Source: Streptomyces sp. NBC_01429
GTDB lineage: Bacteria; Actinomycetota; Actinomycetes; Streptomycetales; Streptomycetaceae
NCBI RefSeq assembly: GCF_036231945.1
Contig: NZ_CP109599.1
Coordinates: 2,636,501-2,700,500, forward strand
DNA: 64,000 bases
Direction of reading: 5' to 3'
Each line of letters opens with the position of its first letter. Positions within the stretch are counted from its first letter, which is position 1. Below the pieces are notes generated by a model, which saw only the letters and a list, made by a program, of their open reading frames with translations, was not told where the DNA came from and made no database searches. Below are positions 28,545 to 37,771 of this stretch, in pieces. The translations under genes were made by a program, and so were the position numbers.

Positions 28545-30803
28545 TCACAGCAGGTTCGGCAACCGGTCCTGGCCGGTGCCGTCCCCGCCGCCGTCCGCGC
28601 CACCGTCCGCCTCGCCGCCGCCCGGTTCGGTGGTCTCGCTCGTCTGCCCCGGGTCGGGCTCGGGAGGCGCCGGCGGGGAGGTGGACACCGGCGGGGAGGT
28701 GGTCGGGGTGCTCGTCGTCGGGGTCGGGTCCGGCTCCGGCTCGGTGGTCTCGCTCCGGCTGGGAGTGGGCGTCGGCGACGTCACCGGCGCCGAGGTGCTC
28801 GGCGTGACCGACGGGACGATCTTCTCGGGACGCGCGATGTCGAGGTCGAACTTCGCGTCCGAGCCGCCGTTCAGCGCGCCGAGGGTGTAGTCCGCCCAGA
28901 TCCTGGCGGGAAAGCCACCGCCGTTCGCCCGGCCGGAGTTGGCGGTGCCGGTCAGGGTGACCTGCCCGCCGCCCTCCTTGGCGGACTCGCCGAACAGCGC
29001 CACGACCGTGGTGAGCTGGGGGGTGTAGGCGGCGAACCACGCGGACTTGTTGGACTCCGAGGTGCCGGTCTTGCCCGCCGCCTGGTAGTCCGAGGTGTTG
29101 GCCTCCTGGCCCGAGCCGTTCTTCACGACGCCCTGGAGGACATGGGTGACGGTGTCGGCGGTCTCGCGGCTGACCACCTGCTTGCCGACCACGTCGGGCG
29201 TGGTGAGCGTCTCGCGGTCCCGGTGCTCGGCGGACTTCACGATGACCGGGGTGACCTTCTTGCCGTGGTTGTCGAGGGTCGCGTACACCCCCGCCATGTC
29301 CCAGGTGGAGGCGTTCATCGTGCCGAGGGTGATCGCGGGCCGTTCGGGGAAGCCCTTGTCGGGCATCCCCAGCTCCAGGGCGGTCCGCTTGACCTTCGCG
29401 GGGCCGACGTCCACGACCATCTGCGCGAAGACGGAGTTGATGGAGAGGTTCATCGCCTTCTGGACGTCGACGGAGCCGTAGTCGCGGTCGTCCTCGTTCT
29501 GCGGGGCGAAGGGGGTGTCGCTGCCCACGACGGGCCGCTTGCTGGTGCCGTCGTACTTCGTGGCCGTGCCGATCTTCCGGCCGTCCTGGGTCTCGGAGCC
29601 GTTCTCCAGGGCGGAGGTGAGCACGAGCGGCTTGAAGGTGGAGGCGGGCTGGTAGTCGGAGCGGGTGGCGTTGGATATCCAGTGCTCGGTGGCGCTGACT
29701 CCGCCGTACAGCGCGACCACATGGCCCGTCCTGGGGTCGACGGAGGTGGCGCCGGCCTGGACGGTCGCGTCCGTCTTGTTCTTCTTGCGGTCGATCTTGC
29801 TTTCGAGCTGCTCGTCGACGGCCTTGACCAGTTCCCTCTGCTTCTTCTTGTCGACGTTGAGCGTGATGGTCCAGCCGCCCTTGGCGATCTGCGCCTTGTC
29901 GACGCCCTGCGCGGCCAGTTCGTCGTTGGCGGCCTCGACGAGATAGCCGGTCTGGCCCTCCATGCCGGGAGCGGCCTTGGGCTCGTGCGGTACGGGGAAC
30001 TTCAGGCCCGCGCGCTCCGGGGCGCTCAGCCACTTCTTCTCGACCATGTTGTCGAGGACGTAGTTCCAGCGCTGGGTGACGAGCTTCTTGGCGGCCGGGG
30101 TGGCGGTGGCCCAGTCGTACTGGCTGGGTGCCTGGAGCAGCGCGGCGAGGTACGCGCCCTGCGAGACGTCGAGGTCGACGGCGTCGACGCCGTAGTACGC
30201 CTGCGCGGCGGCCTGGATGCCGTAGGCGCCGCGGCCGTAGTAGCTGGTGTTGATGTAGCCGGCGAGGATCTCGCTCTTGGTCATCTTCCGGTCGACCTTG
30301 AGGGAGATCACCAGCTCCTTGAGCTTGCGGGTGACCGTCTGGTCCTGGGTCAGGAAGTAGTTCTTGACGTACTGCTGGGTGATGGTCGAGCCGCCCTGCT
30401 TGCCCTTGCCCGAGAGGGTGTTGAACACGCCGCGCGCCGTGCCCTTGAAGTCCACGCCGTTGTCGTTGTAGAAGCTCTTGTTCTCGGCGGCGACGAAGGT
30501 GCGCTGGACCTTGGCGGGTATCTTGTCCAGGCCGACTATCTCGCGGTTGACCTGGCCGGTACGGGCCAGGATCGTGCCGTCGCTGTACTTGTAGACGTTG
30601 CTCTGCATCTCGGCCTGGGCGTTGGCGTTCGGCACCGGGACCATCAGGTAGACCACGAACAGCCCGCCCATGGTGAGCAGGGACAGGACGAAGAACGTCC
30701 CGAGCATCTTCTTCCACGTGAAGAGGCGGCGTATGCCGCCCCCCTTCCTGGCCGCGCGGGGCGCAGCGTGCTGCCCCGCCCGTCTGGCTTCCGCTCGGCC
30801 CAT
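28545..30803 (-). CDS. class A penicillin-binding protein (transglycosylase/transpeptidase)
   Basis: 752 residues. A basic cytoplasmic tail and one membrane helix (~30-53) precede the glycosyltransferase domain, with E-N-K-S-F-Y-N-D-N-G-V-D and G-G-S-T-I-T-Q-Q-Y-V-K-N. The transpeptidase domain has S-T-F-K (about 389), S-I-N (about 454) and K-T-G-T-S (about 578). The C-terminal ~110 residues are a Pro/Thr/Glu/Gly-rich tail likely in the wall. It polymerises and cross-links peptidoglycan from lipid II. The paralogue identity (ponA etc.) cannot be decided. Confidence 0.93.
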   Translation of the reverse strand: MGRAEARRAGQHAAPRAARKGGGIRRLFTWKKMLGTFFVLSLLTMGGLFVVYLMVPVPNANAQAEMQSNVYKYSDGTILARTGQVNREIVGLDKIPAKVQRTFVAAENKSFYNDNGVDFKGTARGVFNTLSGKGKQGGSTITQQYVKNYFLTQDQTVTRKLKELVISLKVDRKMTKSEILAGYINTSYYGRGAYGIQAAAQAYYGVDAVDLDVSQGAYLAALLQAPSQYDWATATPAAKKLVTQRWNYVLDNMVEKKWLSAPERAGLKFPVPHEPKAAPGMEGQTGYLVEAANDELAAQGVDKAQIAKGGWTITLNVDKKKQRELVKAVDEQLESKIDRKKNKTDATVQAGATSVDPRTGHVVALYGGVSATEHWISNATRSDYQPASTFKPLVLTSALENGSETQDGRKIGTATKYDGTSKRPVVGSDTPFAPQNEDDRDYGSVDVQKAMNLSINSVFAQMVVDVGPAKVKRTALELGMPDKGFPERPAITLGTMNASTWDMAGVYATLDNHGKKVTPVIVKSAEHRDRETLTTPDVVGKQVVSRETADTVTHVLQGVVKNGSGQEANTSDYQAAGKTGTSESNKSAWFAAYTPQLTTVVALFGESAKEGGGQVTLTGTANSGRANGGGFPARIWADYTLGALNGGSDAKFDLDIARPEKIVPSVTPSTSAPVTSPTPTPSRSETTEPEPDPTPTTSTPTTSPPVSTSPPAPPEPDPGQTSETTEPGGGEADGGADGGGDGTGQDRLPNLL

Positions 30804-30996
30804 CGCCGTGTCGCTCCGCTCTCAGTTTCTGGTCGTCAGGTCTCGTGCGCCGCTCTCACCCACCGGAATCAGCTCAGAAAGCTAACACCGCCCGCTGTGA
30901 CAAAGGGCTACTGATCCGATCTTTTGGGACGTGACAATCAGCACCCACCTCACTGGAACCGACTCACGAGAGGGCGGGAGGGTTGCGGGATGCGTT

Positions 30997-31012
30997 AATG
31001 TGGAATCACATT
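30997..31012. promoter_or_regulatory. perfect inverted repeat AATGTG-N4-CACATT upstream of the SPFH gene
   Basis: The 6+4+6 palindrome lies 60-75 bp upstream of the ATG at 31072, in an otherwise GC-rich context, where a promoter is expected. It is likely a transcription factor site; I cannot name the regulator. The RHH protein encoded downstream is one candidate. Confidence 0.55.
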
Positions 31013-31071
31013 GATAGCTCCTCCGCCGGCACCGCCGAGGGGCGTCACAGGCAAGGAAACGGGGTACGCAG

Positions 31072-32016
31072 ATGTCTTCCACCAGTACGTCCACGGCCGC
31101 AGCGGCCGACGAGGCACCCGAGATGCCAACGCCGCGGGTGCGCGAGGTCCCCGCCCACAGCGTCGGCGGCGGACTCGCCCTGCTGCTCGGGCTGGCGGGG
31201 CTCGGCGTGGCCGCCGCCCTGATCGCGGCGGGCTCCACGATGACCTCCGCCGCACCGAAGGGGATCCTGATCGCGCTCGGCGTGGCGACGGGGATCGCCG
31301 CCTTCTTCGCGATGTGCGGGCTGAACACGGTGGCGCCGGGCGAGGCGCGGGTCGTGCAGCTCTTCGGCCGCTACCGGGGCACGATCCGCGCCGACGGGCT
31401 GCGCTGGGTCAACCCGCTCACCTCCCGCACCAAGATCTCCACCCGGGTACGGAACCACGAGACGGCGGTCCTCAAGGTCAACGACGCCTACGGCAACCCG
31501 ATCGAGCTGGCGGCGGTCGTGGTCTGGAAGGTCGAGGACACCGCGCAGGCCATGTTCGAGGTGGACGACTTCCTGGAGTTCGTCTCCACCCAGACCGAGG
31601 CCGCCGTGCGCCACATCGCCATCGAGTACCCGTACGACGCCCATGACGAGGACGGCCTCTCGCTGCGCGGCAACGCCGAGGAGATCACCGAGAAGCTGGC
31701 GGTCGAGCTGCGCGCCCGGGTGGAGGCGGCCGGGGTCCACATCATCGAGTCCCGCTTCACGCACCTCGCGTACGCCCCGGAGATCGCCTCGGCGATGCTC
31801 CAGCGCCAGCAGGCGGGCGCGGTCGTCGCGGCCCGCCGGCAGATCGTGGACGGCGCGGTCGGCATGGTCGAGGCCGCGCTGACCCGGCTGACCGAGGAGG
31901 ACATCGTCGAGCTGGACTCCGAGCGCAAGGCGGCGATGGTCAGCAATCTGCTGGTCGTGCTCTGCGGGGACCGGGCGGCACAGCCGGTCGTGAACACTGG
32001 CACGCTCTACCAGTGA
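31072..32016 (+). CDS. SPFH (stomatin/prohibitin-like) domain membrane protein
   Basis: 314 residues. Two hydrophobic helices (~32-58 and ~64-84) are followed by the SPFH/Band 7 domain ([18 protein letters not shown] to about residue 290), with the charged helical segment [12 protein letters not shown] typical of stomatins. Such proteins form oligomeric membrane scaffolds (functional microdomains). It is coupled to the next gene by a 4-nt GTGA overlap, an arrangement widespread in actinobacteria. Confidence 0.88.
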   Translation: MSSTSTSTAAAADEAPEMPTPRVREVPAHSVGGGLALLLGLAGLGVAAALIAAGSTMTSAAPKGILIALGVATGIAAFFAMCGLNTVAPGEARVVQLFGRYRGTIRADGLRWVNPLTSRTKISTRVRNHETAVLKVNDAYGNPIELAAVVVWKVEDTAQAMFEVDDFLEFVSTQTEAAVRHIAIEYPYDAHDEDGLSLRGNAEEITEKLAVELRARVEAAGVHIIESRFTHLAYAPEIASAMLQRQQAGAVVAARRQIVDGAVGMVEAALTRLTEEDIVELDSERKAAMVSNLLVVLCGDRAAQPVVNTGTLYQ

Positions 32017-32279
32017 GCGAACGCAAGCAGGTTCTCCTGCGACTGGACCCGGCGGTGTACGACGCGCTGGCCCGCTGGGCCTCGGACGAACTGCGCAGCG
32101 CCAACGCGCAGATCGAGTTCGTACTCCGCCGGGCCCTGGCGGAGACGGGCCGGCTGCCGTCGAACGCGGCGCCGATCCCGCGCCGGGGCCGGCCGCCGAA
32201 GAAGGCCACGGGAGAGCCTGCCGCGGACGCCCCGCCGCAGCCGCCGGGCGGCGGGGAGCCGGGCCGCGAACAGCCCTGA
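32013..32279 (+). CDS. Arc-like ribbon-helix-helix protein
   Basis: 88 residues from GTG 32013, overlapping the SPFH stop. The start E-R-K-Q-V-L-L-R-L-D-P-A-V-Y-D-A-L-A-R-W-A and S-A-N-A-Q-I-E-F-V-L-R-R-A-L are an RHH strand-helix-helix with the N-A-Q-I-E-F turn of Arc-type repressors. The C-terminal ~35 residues are basic (R-R-G-R-P-P-K-K) then Pro/Gly-rich. It could be a DNA-binding autoregulator of the operon. Confidence 0.82.
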   Translation: MSERKQVLLRLDPAVYDALARWASDELRSANAQIEFVLRRALAETGRLPSNAAPIPRRGRPPKKATGEPAADAPPQPPGGGEPGREQP

Positions 32280-32307
32280 GCCGGGCGGACCCGGGAGGCG
32301 TCCACTC

Positions 32308-32341
32308 TCTATACATCGAGTGTATAGAAGACGTGTAGGGT
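32308..32341 (+). promoter_or_regulatory. PadR operator over a leaderless promoter
   Basis: TCTATACA-N5-TGTATAGA (32308-32328) is a perfect palindrome like those bound by PadR-family repressors. A -10-like TAGGGT (32336-32341) ends 7 nt before the ATG at 32349. The operator lies immediately upstream of the -10, so binding would block transcription; autoregulation by the PadR protein is the obvious model. Confidence 0.75.
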
Positions 32342-32348
32342 GCCCGGT

Positions 32349-32873
32349 ATGTCAATCGGTCACACCCTCCTCGGGCTCCTGGAGTCGGGACCGCGCCACG
32401 GCTACGACCTGAAGCGCGCCTTCGACGACCAGTTCGGCCACGACCGCCCCCTCCACTACGGACAGGTCTACTCGACCATGTCCCGGCTGCTCAGGAACGG
32501 CCTCGTCGTCGTGGACGGAGTCGAGTCCGGCGGCGGCCCCGAGCGCAAGCGGTACGCCATCACCGACGCCGGGATCACCGATGTCGAACAGTGGCTCGCG
32601 CAGCCGGAGAGCCCGGACTCCTATCTCCAGTCGACGCTCTACACCAAGGTCGTCATCGCGCTGCTCACCGGCCGGGGCGCCGCCGAACTGCTGGACACCC
32701 AGCGGACCGAACACCTGCGCAGGATGCGCGAGCTGACCGCGCGCAAGCGCGGCGGCGACCTCGCCGACCAGCTGATCTGCGATCACGCGCTGTTCCACCT
32801 GGAGGCGGACCTGCGCTGGCTGGAGCTGACCGCCGCGCGGCTGGACCGGCTCGCGGCGGAGGTGACCCCGTGA
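32349..32873 (+). CDS. PadR-family transcriptional regulator
   Basis: 174 residues from ATG 32349; a GTG at 32340 overlaps the -10 and is unlikely. The winged helix L-L-G-L-L-E-S-G-P-R-H-G-Y-D-L-K-R-A-F and Y-S-T-M-S-R-L-L-R-N-G-L-V plus the C-terminal dimerisation helices match PadR. It is the first gene of an operon with an ABC exporter (4-nt overlap), and probably represses that operon until an inducer, perhaps an exporter substrate, binds. Confidence 0.92.
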   Translation: MSIGHTLLGLLESGPRHGYDLKRAFDDQFGHDRPLHYGQVYSTMSRLLRNGLVVVDGVESGGGPERKRYAITDAGITDVEQWLAQPESPDSYLQSTLYTKVVIALLTGRGAAELLDTQRTEHLRRMRELTARKRGGDLADQLICDHALFHLEADLRWLELTAARLDRLAAEVTP

Positions 32874-33556
32874 CGCCCGCCGGCTCCCTGCTCGTGGCGC
32901 ATGAGCTGCGCAAGGCGTACGGGCCGACCCCCGCGCTCGACGGCGCGACGTTCTCCGTCCACCCCGGTGAGGTCGTCGCCGTCATGGGCCCCTCGGGCTC
33001 CGGCAAGTCGACCCTGCTGCACTGTCTGGCCGGGATCGTCGGCCCCGACTCGGGCACCGTCACCTACCGGGGCCACGAGCTGACCGGCCTGCCGGACGCT
33101 GAGCGCTCCGCCCTGCGCCGTACGGAGTTCGGCTTCGTCTTCCAGTTCGGCCGCCTCGTACCCGAGTTGACGTGTGTGGAGAACGTGGCGCTGCCGCTGC
33201 GCCTCGCCGGTGCCAAGCGCCGCGCCGCCGAGCGCACCGCGCTGGAGTGGCTGGAGCGCCTGGAGGTCGACACCGTGGCCGCCAGGCGGCCCGGTGAGGT
33301 CTCCGGCGGTCAGGGCCAGCGGGTGGCGGTCGCCCGCGCGCTCGCCACCGCCCCGCGCGTGCTCTTCGCGGACGAGCCGACCGGCGCACTCGACTCCCTC
33401 AACGGCGAGCGGGTGATGGAGCTGCTGACCGAGGCCGCGCGGTCCACCAACGCGGCGGTCGTCCTGGTCACCCACGAGGCGCGGGTCGCCGCCTACTCCG
33501 ACCGCGAGGTCATCGTGCGCGACGGGAAGTGCGGCGAGCGGGAGTACGCCGTATGA
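32870..33556 (+). CDS. ABC transporter ATP-binding protein (MacB/LolD type)
   Basis: 228 residues from GTG 32870. Walker A is G-P-S-G-S-G-K-S-T, the ABC signature V-S-G-G-Q-G-Q-R-V, and Walker B V-L-F-A-D-E-P-T-G-A-L-D. With the FtsX-like permease it forms a type VII (MacB-like) ABC system. It overlaps the padR stop and the permease start by 4 nt each. Substrate unknown; PadR control suggests efflux of a toxic compound or peptide. Confidence 0.93.
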   Translation: MTPAGSLLVAHELRKAYGPTPALDGATFSVHPGEVVAVMGPSGSGKSTLLHCLAGIVGPDSGTVTYRGHELTGLPDAERSALRRTEFGFVFQFGRLVPELTCVENVALPLRLAGAKRRAAERTALEWLERLEVDTVAARRPGEVSGGQGQRVAVARALATAPRVLFADEPTGALDSLNGERVMELLTEAARSTNAAVVLVTHEARVAAYSDREVIVRDGKCGEREYAV

Positions 33557-36045
33557 CGCCGCCCGACGGCCCCGGCGAGACCCCCGCGCACCCTTCCGCT
33601 CCTCCTGACACTCCCCCTTCCGCGCCCCCTGCCGTTTCCTCTCCCGCTCCCCCGGCTCCTCTGCCGCCGGTCGCGGCCGGCGGTGGCCCGCGCGCCTGGG
33701 GGCGCGACCTCCGGCTCGGAGTACGGTTCGCCGTCACGGGCGGCCGGGAGGGATGGACCCGCACCGCGCTGGTCGCCCTGGGAGTCGGACTCGGGGTGGC
33801 CCTGCTCTTCATCGCCTCGTCCGTACCGCATCTGATCGACGAGCGCGCCCGGCGCGCGGACGCGCGGTTCGCCGGCACGCACGCGCTGTTCGCCCCCGCG
33901 GACGCGCCCGGCGCGACGGTGGGGCGCTCGGACACCACCCTCGTCCTGGGCGACGCGACGACCGAGTACCGGGGCGACACGGTCAACGGCCGGCTGCTGC
34001 GCCCGGACGGGGCGCGTCCGCCGCTGCCGCCGGGGCTCTCCCGGCTGCCGGGGCCCGGGGAGATCATGGTCTCCCCCGCCCTGCGCGCGCTGCTGGACTC
34101 GCCCCGGGGCGAGCTGCTCAAGGAGCGGCTGGACCGGCGGATCGTCGGCACCATCGGCGCCGCCGGACTCGTGGACCCCGGGGAGCTGTACTACTACGCG
34201 GGCAGCGACACCCTCACCGAGGCCACGGGCGGTTGGCGGGCCGACGGCTTCGGCGCCCCCTCCCCCGACGACCCGGCGGATCCGCTGCTGGTGCCGCTGA
34301 TCACCATGGTCTGCGTGGTGCTGCTGGTGCCGGTGGCCATCTTCATCGCCACCGCCGTCCGCTTCGGCGGTGAGCGCAGGGACCGCGGGCTGGCCGCGCT
34401 GCGGCTGGTCGGCGCGGACATCCGGATGACCCGGCGGATCGCCGCCGGAGAGGCCCTGTTCGGCTCCGGTCTCGGGCTGCTGACCGGGCTCGGCCTGTTC
34501 CTGGCCGCCCGGCCACTGGCCGGCGGGGTACGGCTGTGGGGCGTCAGCGCCTTCCCCGGCGATCTGGTGCCCGCACCCGCGCTGGCCGCGCTGATCGTGG
34601 TCGCCGTACCGGTGGCCGCCGTCGTGGTGACCCTGGTCGCGCTGCGCTCGGTGACCATCGAACCGCTCGGGGTGGTACGGGAGTCCCTCGCCCCGCGCCG
34701 CCGACTGTGGTGGCGGCTGCTGATGCCCGCGGCGGGGGTCGGGCTGCTCCAGCTGATCGGCTCGGTCGGCGACGTGGGGCACGGCGCCGATCCGTACCCC
34801 CTCGCACTCGGCGCGACCCTGATGCTGGTCGGACTGGCCACGCTGCTGCCCTGGCTGGTCGAGGCGGTGGTACGCGGGCTGAGCCGCGGGCCGGTGCCCT
34901 GGCAGCTCGCCACGCGCCGGCTCCAGCTGGACAGCGGCTCGGCGGCGCGGGCGGTCAGCGGGATCACCGTGGCCGTCGCCGGGGCCATCGCGCTCCAGAT
35001 GGTGTTCGGCGGAATGCACGCGGAGTTCGTCGAGGTCACCGGCCGGAATCCGACGCGGGCGGACATCTCCGTCCGCGCGGACTACAGCAGCGCCGGACTC
35101 ACCCGGCGGATGGCCGAGGACTTCCGCTCCACCGAGGGGGTCACCCGGGTCATCGCCACGGCCGAGGACTACGTCATCCGGCCCGGCGCCGTGAGCGAGG
35201 GCGTCCAGCCCACCACCAGTGTGACCGTCGGCGACTGCGCCACCCTGCGGGAACTCGCCCGGCTGCCGTCCTGCGCGGACGGGGACACCTTCGTCTCGCA
35301 CCTCCCGCACGACAAGGAGCAGAACGACTGGACCGACCGGACGGCCCGGCCGGGCAAGCCCGTCGACCTCAACACCTCCTCGGTGAACGACGGTTCGAAG
35401 CCGGTGCTGTGGACGCTGCCCGCGTCGACCCCGACGGTGGAGGCCAGGAAGGACTCGCTCGGCCGCGAGGCCCACGGCATCCTCGCCACCCCCGGCGCCC
35501 TCGATCCGGGCCGGCTCGCAGTGGGCAGCACCGGCGCCGCGCTGCGGCTCGATCCCGGGGTCCCGGACGCCGAGGAGCATCTGCGCAACGCCGCGGCCCG
35601 GATCGATCCCACACTGCGGGTGACCACGTTCAGGTCCGTGGAACGCGACAAGCGGTACGCCAGCCTCCAGACCGGACTGCTGGCCGGGGGCACCGCCACG
35701 ATGGCGCTGATCGCCGCGAGCCTGCTCATCTCCCAGATCGAGCAACTGCGCGAGCGCAGAAGGGCGCTGTCGGTGCTGGTCGCCCTCGGCACGCCCCGCT
35801 CGACGCTCGCCTGGTCGGTGCTGTGGCAGACCGCCGTACCGGTGGTGCTCGGTACGGCGCTGGCGATCGCCGGCGGGCTGACGCTCGGGGCCCTCATCCT
35901 GGACATGCTCGGCAAGCCGCTCGCCGACGGATGGGTCTTCCTCCCCTTCGCCGGCACGGGCATGGCGGTGGTCACGCTGGTGACGCTGGTCTCCATGCCA
36001 CCGCTGTGGCGGATGATGCGGCCCGACGGCCTGCGCTCGGAGTGA
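33553..36045 (+). CDS. FtsX-like ABC transporter permease
   Basis: 830 residues from the ATG of an ATGA overlap. A Pro-rich N-terminal ~50 residues precede two FtsX-type halves, each with membrane helices near a large extracytoplasmic loop. Segments A-A-L-R-L-V-G-A-D-I-R-M-T-R-R and A-L-S-V-L-V-A-L-G-T-P-R-S-T are the coupling motifs where the ATPase docks. The 3' end overlaps the convergent oxyR gene by 74 bp. Confidence 0.9.
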   Translation: MTPPDGPGETPAHPSAPPDTPPSAPPAVSSPAPPAPLPPVAAGGGPRAWGRDLRLGVRFAVTGGREGWTRTALVALGVGLGVALLFIASSVPHLIDERARRADARFAGTHALFAPADAPGATVGRSDTTLVLGDATTEYRGDTVNGRLLRPDGARPPLPPGLSRLPGPGEIMVSPALRALLDSPRGELLKERLDRRIVGTIGAAGLVDPGELYYYAGSDTLTEATGGWRADGFGAPSPDDPADPLLVPLITMVCVVLLVPVAIFIATAVRFGGERRDRGLAALRLVGADIRMTRRIAAGEALFGSGLGLLTGLGLFLAARPLAGGVRLWGVSAFPGDLVPAPALAALIVVAVPVAAVVVTLVALRSVTIEPLGVVRESLAPRRRLWWRLLMPAAGVGLLQLIGSVGDVGHGADPYPLALGATLMLVGLATLLPWLVEAVVRGLSRGPVPWQLATRRLQLDSGSAARAVSGITVAVAGAIALQMVFGGMHAEFVEVTGRNPTRADISVRADYSSAGLTRRMAEDFRSTEGVTRVIATAEDYVIRPGAVSEGVQPTTSVTVGDCATLRELARLPSCADGDTFVSHLPHDKEQNDWTDRTARPGKPVDLNTSSVNDGSKPVLWTLPASTPTVEARKDSLGREAHGILATPGALDPGRLAVGSTGAALRLDPGVPDAEEHLRNAAARIDPTLRVTTFRSVERDKRYASLQTGLLAGGTATMALIAASLLISQIEQLRERRRALSVLVALGTPRSTLAWSVLWQTAVPVVLGTALAIAGGLTLGALILDMLGKPLADGWVFLPFAGTGMAVVTLVTLVSMPPLWRMMRPDGLRSE

Positions 36046-37048
36046 CGCCGGACGGCTGGGGCGCCACCCGTACCGGCAGCTCCCGCAGCGCCTCGCGCAG
36101 CGCGGCGGCGAACTCCTCGAACTCCGCGGCCCGCGCCGCGCCCGTCCGCATCGCCAGCGCGATCCGGCGGGCGGGCGCGGGGTCGGCGAAGTACCCGGTC
36201 GCGAGCCGGTCGCTGCGGCCGGTCTCGACCCGTACCGCCGTACGCGGCAGCAGCGTGACGCCGAGTCCGCCCGCGACCAGCTGGACGAGGGTGGACAGCC
36301 CCGCCGCGGTGGTGGTCACGGGCACCCCGTCCGCGCGGCCCGCCTCCCGGCAGATGTCGAGGGCCTGGTCGCGCAGGCAGTGCCCCTCGTCGAGCAGCAG
36401 CAGCGGCAGCTCGCGCAGCGCCTCGCGCGGCAGGTCACGGCGTCCGCCGAACTCGTGTCCGTCGGGGGTGATCAGGACGAAGTCCTCCTCGAACAGCGGC
36501 AGTTCGGTGACGGCCGGCTGACCGAGCGGCACGGCGAGCAGCAGCAGGTCCAGCCGCCCTGCGAGCAGCCCCTCCAGCAGCGACGACGTCTGCTCCTCGT
36601 GGACCTGGAGGTCGAGCACCGGATAGCGCTCCTGCACCAGCCGCAGCACCGAGGGCAGCAGGTACGGCGCCACGGTCGGGATCACGCCGAACCTGAGCAC
36701 CCCGGTGAAGGGCGCCCGTACGGCCTCGGCCTCGTCCAGCAGCGCCCCCACCGCGTACAGCACCGCCTTGGCGCGGACCGCGAGGCGTTCACCGGCCGGG
36801 GAGAGCAGCACCCGGCGCGTCGTACGCTCCACGAGCTGCACGCCGAGCACCTCCTCCAGCGCGGAGAGCGCCCCGGACAGCGCGGGCTGGCTCATGCCGA
36901 TCGCGGCGGCCGCGTCCCGGAAGTGCAGATGCTCGGCCACGGCGGCGAAGGCGCGCAGCTGGGAGAGGCTGGGCTGCTTGGCGCGCGCCACGGACTGCCC
37001 CGGGTGCGGCGCCGGGGGGCGGCCGGGGTGCTGCTGCCTTACGACCAT
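35972..37048 (-). CDS. oxyR: OxyR-type hydrogen peroxide sensor (LysR family)
   Basis: 358 residues. An N-terminal LysR helix-turn-helix (L-R-A-F-A-A-V-A-E-H-L-H-F-R-D-A-A-A-A-I) is followed by an effector domain with the redox cysteines of OxyR in L-D-E-G-H-C-L-R-D-Q-A-L-D-I-C (8 residues between them). It is divergent from ahpCD, its usual target. The C-terminal ~30 residues extend beyond the conserved L-R-E-L-P-V-R and overlap the FtsX gene on the opposite strand, so the original stop may have been lost. Confidence 0.93.
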   Translation of the reverse strand: MVVRQQHPGRPPAPHPGQSVARAKQPSLSQLRAFAAVAEHLHFRDAAAAIGMSQPALSGALSALEEVLGVQLVERTTRRVLLSPAGERLAVRAKAVLYAVGALLDEAEAVRAPFTGVLRFGVIPTVAPYLLPSVLRLVQERYPVLDLQVHEEQTSSLLEGLLAGRLDLLLLAVPLGQPAVTELPLFEEDFVLITPDGHEFGGRRDLPREALRELPLLLLDEGHCLRDQALDICREAGRADGVPVTTTAAGLSTLVQLVAGGLGVTLLPRTAVRVETGRSDRLATGYFADPAPARRIALAMRTGAARAAEFEEFAAALREALRELPVRVAPQPSGVTPSAGRRAASSATAVAWRPASPA

Positions 37049-37071
37049 CGTCTTACCACCACTGCGTCACC

Positions 37072-37124
37072 CTCACTGATAGGTACCTCCGATCACGGCG
37101 ACCGAGTCTAGCTATTTCTATGAT
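37072..37124 (+). promoter_or_regulatory. divergent oxyR-ahpC control region
   Basis: TATGAT (37119-37124) is a good -10 for ahpC but has no clear -35, as expected for an activator-dependent promoter. Upstream, the half-sites gatag (37078-37082) and agctatttctatgatc provide ATAG/CTAT elements like those bound by OxyR. The spacing is approximate; the OxyR role is inferred from context. Confidence 0.5.
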
Positions 37125-37210
37125 CAATGCTGTCTGTGCCACCATCAGTAACCTGCCCAACCCCCCGGAAGACCCCAAAAGGGATTTCCCTCCCCTCGCA
37201 AGGAGCGCGC

Positions 37211-37765
37211 GTGCTCACTGTTGGTGACAAGTTCCCCTCGTTCGATCTGACCGCCTGTGTCTCGCTGGAGAGCGGCAAGGAGTTCTCGCAGATCGACCAC
37301 AAGACCTACGAGGGCAAGTGGAAGGTCATCTTCGCTTGGCCCAAGGACTTCACTTTCGTGTGCCCGACGGAGATCGCGGCCTTCGGCCGGCTCAACGACG
37401 ACTTCGCCGACCGTGACGCCCAGATCCTCGGCTTCTCCGGTGACTCCGAGTTCGTGCACCACGCCTGGCGCAAGGACCACCCCGACCTGACCGACCTGCC
37501 GTTCCCGATGCTCGCCGACTCGAAGCACGAGCTGATGCGCGACCTCGGCATCGAGGGCGAGGACGGCTTCGCGCAGCGCGCCGTCTTCATCGTCGACCCC
37601 AACAACGAGATCCAGTTCACGATGGTGACCGCCGGTTCCGTGGGCCGTAACCCCAAGGAGGTCCTGCGGGTGCTGGACGCTCTCCAGACGGACGAGCTGT
37701 GCCCGTGCAACTGGACCAAGGGCGAGACGACCCTCGACCCCGTCAAGCTCCTGTCGGGCGAGTGA
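37211..37765 (+). CDS. ahpC: alkyl hydroperoxide reductase, peroxiredoxin AhpC
   Basis: 184 residues from GTG 37211, with aaggag upstream. The peroxidatic cysteine C51 lies in F-T-F-V-C-P-T-E; the C-terminal C-P-C (about 164-166) supplies the resolving cysteine. It reduces organic peroxides and hydrogen peroxide and is recharged by AhpD in actinobacteria. It is co-transcribed with ahpD (6-bp gap) and divergent from oxyR. Confidence 0.96.
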   Translation: MLTVGDKFPSFDLTACVSLESGKEFSQIDHKTYEGKWKVIFAWPKDFTFVCPTEIAAFGRLNDDFADRDAQILGFSGDSEFVHHAWRKDHPDLTDLPFPMLADSKHELMRDLGIEGEDGFAQRAVFIVDPNNEIQFTMVTAGSVGRNPKEVLRVLDALQTDELCPCNWTKGETTLDPVKLLSGE

Positions 37766-37771
37766 TCTCCG

